Below are positions 13,701-24,600 of a stretch of DNA of 64,000 bases, piece by piece; positions within the stretch are counted from its first letter, which is position 1; every line of letters starts with the position of its first letter. The stretch spans positions 599,667-663,666 of the forward strand of contig VXAY01006690.1 in assembly GCA_013399855.1 (NCBI GenBank). Direction: 5' to 3'. Made by a program: the position numbers and the translations under genes. The notes below the pieces were generated by a model. The model saw only the letters and a program-made list of their open reading frames with translations, ran no database searches and was not told the DNA's origin. Source of the DNA: Oxyruncus cristatus (taxonomy: Eukaryota > Chordata > Aves > Passeriformes > Cotingidae).

Positions 13701-14060
13701 GTCCTTTATCCATTTCTCTTGGCAGCTAGATCACACGGTAGTTTTCCAAAACAGGAAAGGTAAGGGGCTCGAGTCATCCCCCATCTGTTGGGAGGCGGAA
13801 GATTTTCTGGTTGATCCAGGTCAGCAGCCCTGAAGGTGAAATGTGCATGTTGGCGCAGTGGCACCCAGATGTGTGGGTGTCTCCAGCATGGCTTGTCAGA
13901 TGTGGAGCAGCCAGGGAATAGGAGCCTCTGTTGAGGTAGCAGTGGAGCAGAGGGCCTTCCTACAGCAGTTTCTAGCACATTTAATGATCTCTGTCCTCAG
14001 GGCAACATATATCACGTTTCACTAGCCTATCTCGGATGAGTAATTAAAGGAAACTTTTCA
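13701..14060. promoter_or_regulatory. GC-elevated CpG-retaining block, function unknown
   Basis: This stretch is clearly richer in G+C and CpG than its surroundings (CpGs in ACACGG, GCTCGAG, AGGCGG, TGGCGC, TCACGT and CTCGGAT contexts). Chance frames of 90 codons (minus strand) and 60 codons (plus strand) cross it, but neither resembles a known protein. It may be a conserved regulatory element, an old non-coding exon or a decayed repeat. A small exon-like segment at its left edge is listed separately. Confidence 0.35.
13726..13759 (+). other. Weak candidate micro-exon (34 bp)
   Basis: A pyrimidine-rich acceptor ending TTCTCTTGGCAG (to 13725) is followed 34 bp later by a good donor, GGAAAG|GTAAGG (GT at 13760-13761). 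Two of the three frames are open. Short segments between fair splice sites arise often by chance in 64 kb, and I recognise no encoded peptide. Same strand as the better candidate at 58.45 kb. Confidence 0.15.
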
Positions 14061-15300
14061 AATGATATCCTAAATTAAAAAGAGAGAAGAGGACAGGCTG
14101 TGCCAAAATTGATAACTTGCTCCATTTTGATGAACAGGCCAGTCAGTTCCCAGGAAAAAGGAACCAGCACGTGCTAAACGCGGAAAATTGTCATTTGGAA
14201 TAGAGATAGAGCAGTGTGGATTCCACTTCATGGCGTTGCCCAGGATAAAAAATGGCAAACCAAATGGATATATAACTAAGAGTACTTTACCATTTGTTAG
14301 ATGTAATATATGCAATTGTTTCATATTTTTGCAAAGACATAGGAAAAAAAAAACATCTTCTTTAAGTGTCTGGTGGTCTTGCAGTACATTTCTTTGTTCC
14401 CAAATCCAGGGGCATAGCTACACATAAGGCCAAAGTTACTCTTCTGCTTATGTAGCAAATTAATTTTTGTTTTATTCTAATTTTCATTGTTAGCAACATA
14501 ATTTTTACTAATATGCTGATATTTAACAATTTCTTCTATCTTCTCAGGTAAACTATTTTATTTGCTTTTTAATGAAAAGAGGCTGAGATTTAAAATCTCT
14601 CCTCCTTAAATGTGCACAAAGTCCCTCAAATATGGCTGTATCTGTCTCCAAACAAAACAAATATAGAAAAAGAGAAGAAATCTACATGTCACCATTATTA
14701 AATCTATAGACTAAAAATCACAGAACTGTTTAAAAAAGATACATCCTGATTTTCAGAGATTATGTTCTTTAAATGCTTGGAGTTTGCTGTTTTATTTCCT
14801 TATGAAATGGAATTCTACTTCTTATTCTTCAAATTCCTTAAGGAGAAGACCATAGAAAATATGAAGGTGAAATGTAACACATAGGGGACTATTTTAGTCT
14901 CCCATAGTTTTCAAAGGAACATATTCTTAGCTCCCACTGAAGATGACATTTAGAAATTCAAACACAATTCAAATGTATTCAACAGCACACCATGATGTCT
15001 TCTAGGGATTGTTCTTTATAAAGTTAAAGACTAAAGCATATGTGTTCATGCCTGTTGACAGCAAGCACATTGTATTTTACCTCATTGCTTTTTAGGTATG
15101 GGGCATCTTACGTAAAATTAATGCAGGAGAAGATGAAAACCAAATCACATTTTTACCACTCAAATGCTCTAAAAAAATTGTAAGTAGGATGTAAAACTGA
15201 ATCAAAACACATACAATCTGTGCTAGAACACATGACAAAATGGATGTAGCAGATGAAGAAATGGATACAACATGCTGAGGGCTTAAAGCAACATACAGCA
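14061..15300. other. Non-coding DNA, nothing recognisable
   Basis: AT-rich sequence. Frames up to 84 codons show no domain pattern. No repeat family is recognised. Confidence 0.65.
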
Positions 15301-15540
15301 AAATTGATATACCTCATACTGAAATAAATAAAACATGGCATAATATATACATTTTAATGAATTGAATAAAGCACAGAAGAGAATTGATTAAAAGGTGTAC
15401 TGGGTTGAAAAACATAAAATAAAACATAATACTATGGATTGAATCAAATAAAAATATAACAGATTGAACTATATTGAAATTACTAAAACAAAAGGGCTGG
15501 GTCTAAACCATGCTCAGTTGAAATAAATAAAATATGCAGT
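15301..15540 (+). repeat. Degenerate A-rich repeat array built on TTGAA-AATAAA words
   Basis: TTGAA/TTGAT-type words recur at about 15361, 15383, 15404, 15438, 15463, 15473 and 15518, each usually followed by AAATAAA-type runs. Two near-identical words, TGAAATAAATAAAACATG (about 15320) and TGAAATAAATAAAATATG (about 15519), bracket the array. The spacing is irregular (roughly 10-45 bp), so this is an old, diverged minisatellite or a chance A-rich patch. No element family is recognised. Confidence 0.4.
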
Positions 15541-15730
15541 GTGGGAAGCTCAGTATAACCCTGGGTACAAGTCCCTCAGGGTCACATGACTCATTTTATT
15601 GTTTAGCTGTGTGCCACAAGCAAAGATCCTTAAGATACAGGGTTTGGTTAAAAAAGATGTATGTTCCATAGCTGGCTCTACTAGACAAACTTTTAATTTG
15701 ATTTGATCAAAACAACTTATTCTCTCTCAG

Positions 15731-16010
15731 GTGCTTTTCATCCCACCTTCTTGTGCCCTTCCTGTCTCCCCTTGCCTTTATTCCTCACCTTGTCCCCTTT
15801 CCTCTTCTCTCCTCCTTTCCTTATCCCCTCTCGCACGTGCTCTTCCCTGTTCTCACGTGTCCTTTCACTTGTCTGCACGCTTCCTCTCTTTCACTTCTGC
15901 TCATCCTCTCTCCTTCTGTCTCACATCCTCACGCTCTTTTACACCCTCTCTTTCTGACATTTGCTTGTGTCTCTCACACACATGGCCTCTCTTTCTTCCT
16001 TCCTCTCTCG
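15731..16010 (+). repeat. 280-bp pyrimidine-rich (CT) tract
   Basis: The plus strand is overwhelmingly C and T, so the minus strand is a near-continuous polypurine strand. Three overlapping plus-strand frames of 84-115 codons run through it only because TAA, TAG and TGA all need purines. Two CACGTG E-boxes lie at 15834-15839 and 15854-15859, exactly 20 bp apart. Interrupted polypurine/polypyrimidine tracts can form triplex (H-DNA) structures. That potential is inference. Confidence 0.85.
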
Positions 16011-18644
16011 GTATTGTCTGGGTAACAATGATTGCTGTGTCCTGGCTTCCTGTGTATTTTGAATATATAAATAATTGACAGCATTGATAGAAATGATTAC
16101 CAGGTTAGCTATAAAATTCATTTGAAGTCAGATATGAAAATCCCAATATTTTGTGGGATAATGATTATGTACAGAAACGGAAATTTTACAAAAAAAAAAA
16201 TCTCTCTCTAGGCTTGTTTGCATCTGAGCAGCCAACCTCCCTGCTCCACTCTTCTCATGTTTGTCAAAATCTGGTTTAAATTCAGATATGGAGCTTGAGC
16301 CTGATTTAGGTACTTTTCTTCTAATTCAAACAATAAAAATCAGACCTGAGATTTGGATTTTACTTGTTCCATACTGTGAATATATGATCCATGTTTTGGC
16401 TGTTTTATTGAGCACAGAGATTCAGTGGTTTCATTGTTTTTCTTTGGTTTGTTTATATCATGAGCTTTAAAAAAGATTTTGCCAAAGACAGATTTTAGCC
16501 TTGACATTTTCCTTTTTTTTTCTTCTTTCTTTCTTTTTTTTCTGAAATTCACCCATTAAAGTCTTAAAATGGGAAGACCAACAAGCTCCTATCTTTGTAG
16601 TTTTATTTCTTAGCTATTAATCTCAGACTGTAAATGAAAATTGTATTCCTGCCAAGGCTGGCTTCAAAAATTTGCCTTATTAAGTTCATTTCACTGTTAC
16701 TCTTTATTCTAAATGACGTGTACTTTCTGGTTTAGCCACGGCTGATGATGACTTAGTAAGTTTTTAGTGAAATAATAGTTGACAGAGGAAGTCCTCAGTT
16801 AAAGAAAGAGGGACAAAAGAAACTTGATTTTACTTGTTTCATACTGGGTCTGTGTGGAAGGTATTTGACTTCTGTAGCTATGTGGTCGTGAACTGTTAAA
16901 AGGAAAGCAATGCTTAAAGATTTTTATCTTCAAAGAACATTGAAGTGTGAATCTCAGCAGAATACCTGAGCTCCTCTTTCAGAAATAAATTTGCTATGCT
17001 ATCTCTCTTTTGATAAGTACCCCCATGTGACAGAACTGGTGCTGAGGACAATGCCCACTATAGGCAGTGGAGTAACTGAAAGATGGAGTACTTTAGTTTG
17101 TATTTTGTATCGCTGTAATGCACACACAGAGTAATGTCTAGATAGAGAGTGCACTGTATTGAATGGCTGGTTGTTAGAATTTGCAGAACATTTATTTCTT
17201 CTGTATACCGTTTTTAAAATCATTTTGTTAGAGAACACAAGCACTTCTATCAATTCACCCAGAATTCTTGACTCTGTTTTCCAATACATATACTCTTACA
17301 TAAATAAAAAAAATAAATAGTGGTTTAAATAGAAGCATGATATTATTAAATGTTGCCTCGTCTTTCCAGGAACTTTTGATTTGAAGAATATAATGAGTAA
17401 ATCAATTAGAATTATCAGTGTTGAAGGTAAACAAATTCTAGAAAAAAAAATACAGGGGTTAGAAAGCCATCTGTGTGCTTTTCTTATTTGGTATTTCATA
17501 GAACACTCCTATATTTAGCATTTCACATGTTTAAATAACTGGTTTCTGACTCTGCTTCATTTTAGGGTTATGCTGGAGAGGCTTATTTGAAAGTCATTGA
17601 AGGGTGTTAGTCAAGATAGGTACCTTCAGCTGGTGTTTTCTGGTGAATCTTGAAGCTTCAACAGTAGCTGTATAAGGAAGCTTGAAGAATAAGGAAGCTA
17701 TGCTGTATTTTTAGCCAGTTTGGATTTTGTTTTATTCCCAACACTTACACATTAAAATTGTTTTAGTAATTTTGTACTGCTGTACAAATTTAGAGCTGTG
17801 ATCTCTAGCTGCAAGTCTGTTTTTTTTTCCTGGTAGGATGTCCTGGGACATTGTTGGGGGTTTTATGCGTCTCATCTCATTGCCTTTCACCATTCTTTCT
17901 AAGGGATAGCTGACAGTATGTCAATAGAAAAGGGAATAAATTCTCTACTCATAACTTAACCTTTTGTGCTTCTATCTCTGACACTTGTTGACCATTCCAA
18001 TCCATTAAACAAGCATTAGTCAACTGTAAACTGAAAACAGCCACAACTCTCCATCAAATGGAAAGACATTAAGCTTTCGCAGCAGGAATCAGACAGCCTT
18101 CAAAATGTAAAGGAATCTGTTGTAATTTTTAAACATTCAAAATATATTAATTCCTGTGACAGTTATCCCTTAAGTCATTTCAGGCAGTTGCACACTTCTC
18201 AACTTTCACAGCTTTCATGTGGAGATCATGATTTTTTTTTTTCTGATTGAAATATTTTCCCCATCTCTCATGCTTGTATTCATACTGGAAATGTTTTAAA
18301 TCTGAAAAAAATACTTAAAGAAGTTCACAGGTAATGGATTAAACAACTAGTAGTTCTTTTAGTCACTTTAACTGTGACTCTTATGATATTCTAATCCTCA
18401 TGGTTTAAATGGATTCACTGGCTGATACTGAGTAACTTTCAAAGTCAGACCCACCATCTCTTAGATCCAGTGTAAGTTGATCCCATATATTTTAGTAAAA
18501 TCCTGAGGTTAATACAAGTAAGTGAACTTGCTTGATCTCTTCCATGGACTTCCTTTCGTAAACTTTATTCCAAAGCTGTTACTTTTGATAGAAAAATTGT
18601 AAGTAGTTGTCTTCTCTGGATTTGGAAGCCTAATCTGCAGAGTG
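16011..18644. other. Non-coding DNA with a short CT tract
   Basis: AT-rich sequence with no recognisable gene. A second short CT/T tract lies at about 16505-16541, and an A11 run followed by TCTCTCTCT lies near 16190-16209. Confidence 0.7.
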
Positions 18645-18671
18645 TATTGTATTTATTGTATCTATTGTATT
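18645..18671 (+). repeat. Three tandem 9-bp units
   Basis: TATTGTATT, TATTGTATC and TATTGTATT lie head to tail. They run directly into the 28-bp palindrome that follows. Confidence 0.9.
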
Positions 18672-18696
18672 TACTCCCTCAGCTGAGGGAGTAAAT
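18669..18696. repeat. Perfect 28-bp palindrome, no spacer
   Basis: The arm ATTTACTCCCTCAG (18669-18682) is followed at once by its exact reverse complement (18683-18696), with a CAGCTG E-box at the centre. It can extrude as a cruciform or fold as a perfect hairpin in RNA. Confidence 0.95.
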
Positions 18697-18731
18697 GAAA
18701 ATTTAGTGTAGTTAAAGAAGCAAACAGAAGG

Positions 18732-18761
18732 CATATGCATAACTTCAATGTAATGCATATG
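18732..18761. repeat. Inverted repeat, 9-bp arms, 12-nt loop
   Basis: CATATGCAT (18732-18740) and ATGCATATG (18753-18761) are perfect reverse complements. The arms contain CATATG E-box and ATGCAT POU-like words. It lies 35 bp from the 28-bp palindrome. Confidence 0.9.
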
Positions 18762-18889
18762 TTGTAATAAAGTGGCTTTGGCTGCTGACCTCTGAAAACA
18801 TAACCATTATGTAGTAACAGTCTTGAATTTACTTCTCCAAAGAGTGTAATCTTTGCTTGCACTGTGAATCATATTTTCCCTTTGCCCTT

Positions 18890-19340
18890 TTTACCACTGG
18901 GGTAAATTATCAAGGTGTATTTAATCATTTTCATTTTTATCATAGTTTTCATTTTTGACACCAGGTCTGCATCAAGGACATTCCTTAACTTCATTTCGAA
19001 CTATGGCCACAATGACTATGTCCATTTCCAACTACTATAAACCAGTTATAAATCAGGAAAAAGTGCCGTGCTGCTTAAAACTGCTGAAATGAGCTTTTGA
19101 GCATTATGCTTACAAGAGTGTCAGCCTGTCACAAAGTAAATCAGCAAAGTGTCCTTAAACCTTTGTTGCATCAGGGGCATCTCTGACTTCGTGGCTTGAA
19201 GCCTGGTTATTCATTTTACTGCCCTATTTCCTCCCATCGCAACACACACATGTGATTATTATTTTGTTTGGACACTGCATCATGCTTTTTTCTGCTTTAT
19301 TTATGGCTGGTAATTATAGGTTTTATTGCTTACTCCTCTT
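18890..19340. promoter_or_regulatory. Candidate conserved non-coding block
   Basis: A motif-dense stretch with balanced composition. Words include TATCAAGGTGT, CTTTGTTGCATCA (SOX-like), TGACACCAGGTC, AACCAGTTATAAATCAG and TGGTAATTATAGG (homeodomain core TAATTA). No open frame of note. Enhancer-like texture only; conservation is not shown. Confidence 0.3.
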
Positions 19341-21540
19341 TAGATTTTGTCTGAAAATATCAAATGAAACTTCTGGTGACTTCTAGGCTCTGAAAGGCCA
19401 CATATTTACATTAATGCTCTAGGAACTGTGAGTTTATTTTGCAGTATTACTAGATGCTAATTCTACAGATTTTACAGTTCTTATTCCTGCCTTTTTTGAG
19501 ATGTTTTGTCTCTGCTTTTTGAGGTCAACGTTCATGTGTTGAAAGCAATCATCCCCAGAGATTTCCACTTAATACTGATGCTGTGTAGTAGGGCAACATC
19601 AGATCTATTGGTTGTATTTGCACTATTTGAGTCTCACTTGGTGTCATTTGGCTCAGAACTACTCTCTTTTCTATGAAAATTTGCATATACCCGGTGTATT
19701 TCTTATTGTTTCCTATTCACTGATATGGAAAGTCACTTTTGTTATGTCTAGCTGTTGCTGATCCATATCTAAGGTGATAACAGAGTGAAATTTATTCCCT
19801 GATAGCCCTCATCTCTTGTAAGAACATTCTAGGAGTTGAGTTCTTATCCAGTATAAGGAGAGGCTTTGTTTCACTATAATCTTTAAAGTAGCCAAAAGCT
19901 TAGTAGGAGTACCTGGCAGGGTTAAAAATCCCAGACAGCATTTCCATTGCCAAGCAACAATTTATTCCTGCTACTACCGAATCCCAAGGAGCTAGGAAAG
20001 AGGAAATTGTTCAAAGATAGTTCATTGCGGCTTGAAATAGGGAAGTGACTTCAAGACGATGTAATTGATTGTGATTGCTTAATTGGGATCTGAAATTTCT
20101 TTCTGTTTTTTTTTTCATTCTTTCTGACAAAGTAGAATTGAGAGTAATTTTTTTTCATCAGTTACTGACCTTATATAGCAAGTTCAGTGCATCATAAATA
20201 GATCAGAAATAAAGTTTTCATTTTCATGCTTTACAGTGTCTCAATTTCTGCAAAGCATGTGTTTAATCTCTGAGTTTGTATATCAGTGATCATTTTCAGG
20301 GAGATGTTGGCTTTCTTGTGATATATATTATTGTCTGTTGTTAATATAATTTAATCTTCAAACATAATTTAATTTTAGGTTAGATTTTGCTCTGGGATTT
20401 TTTTTATTCTTCAGTAGGACTACAAATAAAAAGAAACTACACAAGACTTTTTCAAAACTTTGATTATGAAATGTGTTCAGAGAAACTTCACATGAGGACA
20501 ATTTAGGAACAAGATAGGGAGGCTAAAGCAGTAGAATAACAGTCAATTGTTTTAAAGATCCCCTGAATAGTTATAAACTAAATAGCAGTTTACAAATACA
20601 CTAATAACCAATTCATTCTGTGTCAAAGAGTATATATTTGAATTTTATTAAATATATCTTACAATCTTCATTAACAGCAACATATCTAAATCCTGGTTTC
20701 ATAAGTGAAAATTTCAAATTATCCTTAAATTTTGCACTCCAAGTATTATTTTTTGAACATTTTTCTACATGGAGAGAGAAAGAAATTACCTGAATGCAGT
20801 GGTATTCTGAGGTGTATTTGCAGAATGTTTGTTTATCTTAAATCTCTTTTAAATAGGTGCAAAATATTCTTACAAGAGGACTGCAAGTCAATTTTGTAAT
20901 TTTCTTTTTTGGAGTGTCTTCTTGTAACAGCCTTTTGCTCATTTCCTTATATTTGCCAATTGTCTTTGTTCAGGTGGATATGGTTGTCGTACAGAGCGCC
21001 TGTAATAGTGACAAAGTAAATCAAGTGTTAAGTAGGCCATAATAATTTGCATAATCCTTTTGCAAATCCTTCTAGGTGCATATTTGTTAATGACTTGTTA
21101 TAACATTAGGAGAATATGATAGAAAAAGCATATTAATGGAAGGCTAATATTTCAGCTTCTCGATTTGTTCACAGCTAATTTTAATTATAGATAAACTAGC
21201 AAAGCTTATATTGATAAACAACTTTTAAAATCTTGTAACATTAAAACCAAAATCTAATAAATTATATAATTAATATAATTAATAAAATACTCCAACAGTA
21301 CTATCTAAAGTGATTATTAGTTTGTATCTTTAAATCATAGGAAATAAGAAAGCACTATACTGTCTTTTCTAAGTTGTGTGGGTTTGCCTCTAGAAAGTTT
21401 TTTATGGCTCAACTCATTGAAATTAAACAGAAAACTCCAATATAGCCAAAGTTATTTGTAAAGATGCTTTGTTCTTGACTGTTTTTTTGGAAATACATCT
21501 GCCATGATGGCAGAGTCCTGTTGAACCACCTGTAAGCATA
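19341..21540. other. Non-coding DNA, nothing recognisable
   Basis: AT-rich sequence with short chance frames only. Very AT-rich around 21240-21300. Confidence 0.7.
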
Positions 21541-21562
21541 CTCTCATGTTGCAGTTCTCAAG

Positions 21563-21602
21563 GATCTTCTGAGTGAAGATCTTGATCCTGATCTTCTCAG
21601 TG
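21563..21602 (+). repeat. Imperfect direct repeat, 27-bp period, GATC-rich
   Basis: GATCTTCTGAGTG (21563-21575) recurs as GATCTTCTCAGTG (21590-21602), 12 of 13 identical. GATCTTC (21563-21569) and GAAGATC (21575-21581) also form an inverted pair, so the block can fold several ways. Confidence 0.8.
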
Positions 21603-21634
21603 GTTTAGAAAAAGAAAGAAGGGGCCTGTGACAG

Positions 21635-21665
21635 TGTATTATTAATACTGCTTATTAATAATACA
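21635..21665. repeat. Inverted repeat, 13-bp perfect arms, 5-nt loop
   Basis: TGTATTATTAATA (21635-21647) and its exact reverse complement (21653-21665) flank the loop CTGCT. It lies 32 bp after the 27-bp-period repeat. The arms are AT-rich, so a chance origin is more plausible than for a GC-rich stem. Confidence 0.92.
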
Positions 21666-21669
21666 GAAC

Positions 21670-24600
21670 GAATAATATAAAGCATTCAAATTATTGTTTC
21701 TCTATTAGTTCAGGTGGTGAAAGGGATTTCTGTGTAATATGTCCTCCCTTCCTTGCCGATTTGTTTGTTGGAGTTTTCTTGTTTGTGTTTTGTTTTTTTT
21801 TTTAGCTTGCATAATCTGTTTAAGAGCTCAGGACTATAATGTCAATTTTTGATTTATGTAATTTGTTTTGTGGGTTTAGATTTATTCACTCACGTGGAGA
21901 AAGATGGGATACTACTTCTTAATTAAGTAAATTTACACCTGGAATGAATTATTCTTATGTATAAGAAGCAAGTGAAGCATTCTGAAAGATTGCTTGTGCT
22001 CCTTTAAACAAGCTGTAATTTTACCAAACTGAATAATTAATCAAAACAAGCTTGTTCTGCTCACAACAGCATCTTCAGAAATGGTATTCTTCAGTGGAAT
22101 GGATCTGACATCTAGAAATAAGTAGGTGACTATTTCTATGAACTAACTTCTTTAATTCTTTATGAAGATGAGGATTACCTGTGTTACTTCCAATTAATCT
22201 CTGGCATATTTTACTTGAGGCATTAGGACACTAATGAATCTTAAGAGACATTCTATAAATTGATGCAGTAACAGATCACATCCATAGTTTCTCATTCTGT
22301 GTCTTTTTTGTTTTCTGTCAGGATTTGGAGCTCTGGACTCCTGTTTTCAATATCATCACTAAATGGCTGTTGTGTAGTGCATTACCTTATACTCCTGCAT
22401 GGAGGGACTTCTGTAACATGAAAGGAAATTTAACTTCTAGGTCTCAGAGTCAGAGACTGTCTTCCCTTCTGTCGGGAAGGCATGGAAATTGTACTGGTAC
22501 TTGTAGATCTCACAATTTATGGACACAGTGATGATAATCATGATCTCATAATTTAAGTGCCTTGTTAAATATAATAAATATAATAATCATGCACAGAATA
22601 GGAAAAAATGTGATGCTCTGATGATTTTATCCAGTTTATTCAGTAGTATTACAGTAGTTAAAATTATGCTTTACTAACATACTAAAACCTGAACATAAAT
22701 TAATGGTCTTCCATGTAATAGGAACATGTAATATGTTTTCATCTCAGGAGGAATGAGTACTTGCCAAAACCCTTTATTTGAATAAGGTCATATTTCTTGT
22801 TCTTCATTCCTCTTTGTACTACCTCCTAATGGACAAAATCAGTTAAGCTTATCCAGCTAGAAAGGTACCTAAGTATTGGGGTATCTTTTGCTTGTTTTAT
22901 GTCTACTTTGTGTCTTGTAAAATGGGGTTTGTGTGTATGGGAATTGAACTTTTGCTACATGCAGTTTAAATAAAAATTCCCTGGCAGAACTAATGCCTGT
23001 GCCATAGTAAAACACCTGTATGTGGATAAATGAGAAGAGTAAAGAGCAGAGGAGGAGATGGTAACAACAAATTTGATTCTGATTGGTACCTGAGGGTACC
23101 ACAGCCTTGTAAGTTTACTTCATCCCTCAAGAACTTTAGTGGCATGATCCTCTGTAATCGTCTTGTAGTTTAGGAATAAAGACTGTAAGTCAAAGTTGGG
23201 ATGATTTTGCTGTTGAATAGATAGGAAATGAATACTGGAACGTAGAATTTAATGTTTTTAGTGTTTTAAATTTTGAGTGAAGTTACATATGGCATCATTA
23301 GAAGTGAATATATAGATTTTCCTCAATTATTTGGTCATTCCATTTTTTTCCTCTCTACCTTAAAGAGCGGTGGGAAGTGATTAGGTGGTTTTGTGTTCGT
23401 GTGCTTCTCTTTCTTGAAGTTTTCACTTTGTTATGGAAAATCAGCATCACTGGTAGGATATCAGCTAATAACATCTGAAATTTCTCTTGTGGTTTGGTAA
23501 TTACCAATATTTTTGATGGCCTTCACGACTATACTATAAGGGAAAGACACCATATGGTGTATTAAAATTTCAGCCAAATTGTTGTTTTAGAAAAATACTG
23601 TTAACCAAAATTATGTACTCATTCTGGAAAATAGAAAGCTCCCACATGGAAATATGATGCAGTTTATAAGGTTTAGCCTGAAAAGCCATTGGTTTTTTTA
23701 ACTTGACACTACAGTATAATATGTTGTCCATTTTGCAATTATTTTGATTAAAGATTTCTTGATTACACATAGTTATTATTAATTAAGTAAGTCTAAGGGT
23801 TTTTTTAACATAATCACTCAGAATTAATTAAAGCGTTTTTTCATGGCAGCTTTGGTCTTAATTTTTGGGAGGGTTTTTTATTGGTACTGTCTTCCCAAAA
23901 ATCTGCAACTGTTTAGTTGTATCTACTTTTTATGACCCTTTTTTTTGTTCTTTGGCCATTTCCCATTCTTTGCTGAATTTTCAATTTTTTCCATATAGGA
24001 GAGAAATGTGGAAAAGTCCTTGATGTTTAAGTAGCTGATTATTTGATAGTAACTGAAGGAAAACTTACCTTGTATTTCCTATTTTTTATTCTTGAGTTAT
24101 TTCATAGCTAATTTCAGAAATGCAGGTTCAGAAACATACTAAAGATATGCTTGGTTTTAAGCATGTTCCAAAGTCTTTGTCCAAAAAACATTCATCCACT
24201 TTAGAAGCAGGGATAGACAGTGAGGGGTATTCATGTGTTTTATTATTCTTACATTATTCTTTCCCAAATGGGGAATACTTTGAAATGTTTTTCTTGCATA
24301 CTATGTGAAGATTGTTCCAAACACCATGAGCCATCTAACTCCTAGACTTTGTGTTTGTTTTTTGTTTTCTTTTTTCCTCTCTCTCCAGAAAGAAAAAATG
24401 CCTTGGATCAGTCATTAGAAGAGTTCATAACTAATGTCAGACTAGTATAACTCTCAGAAAGACATCTAAAATAAACCAAGCTGACTCTTCTTCAAAAGGA
24501 AAAGAAAACAACTGCCTTTAAAATGAAAACAACTGTTGTTCAGACTTCCCACCCTTCATACGTTGTCTTTGATCAGAACCATTAGACCTCCGGTTAAGGT

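Noticed and set aside
15703..16078. Three overlapping plus-strand open frames of 84-115 codons
   Set aside because: They lie in a pyrimidine tract, where stop codons, which all need purines, are rare. The products are Leu/Ser/Pro/Phe-rich low complexity.
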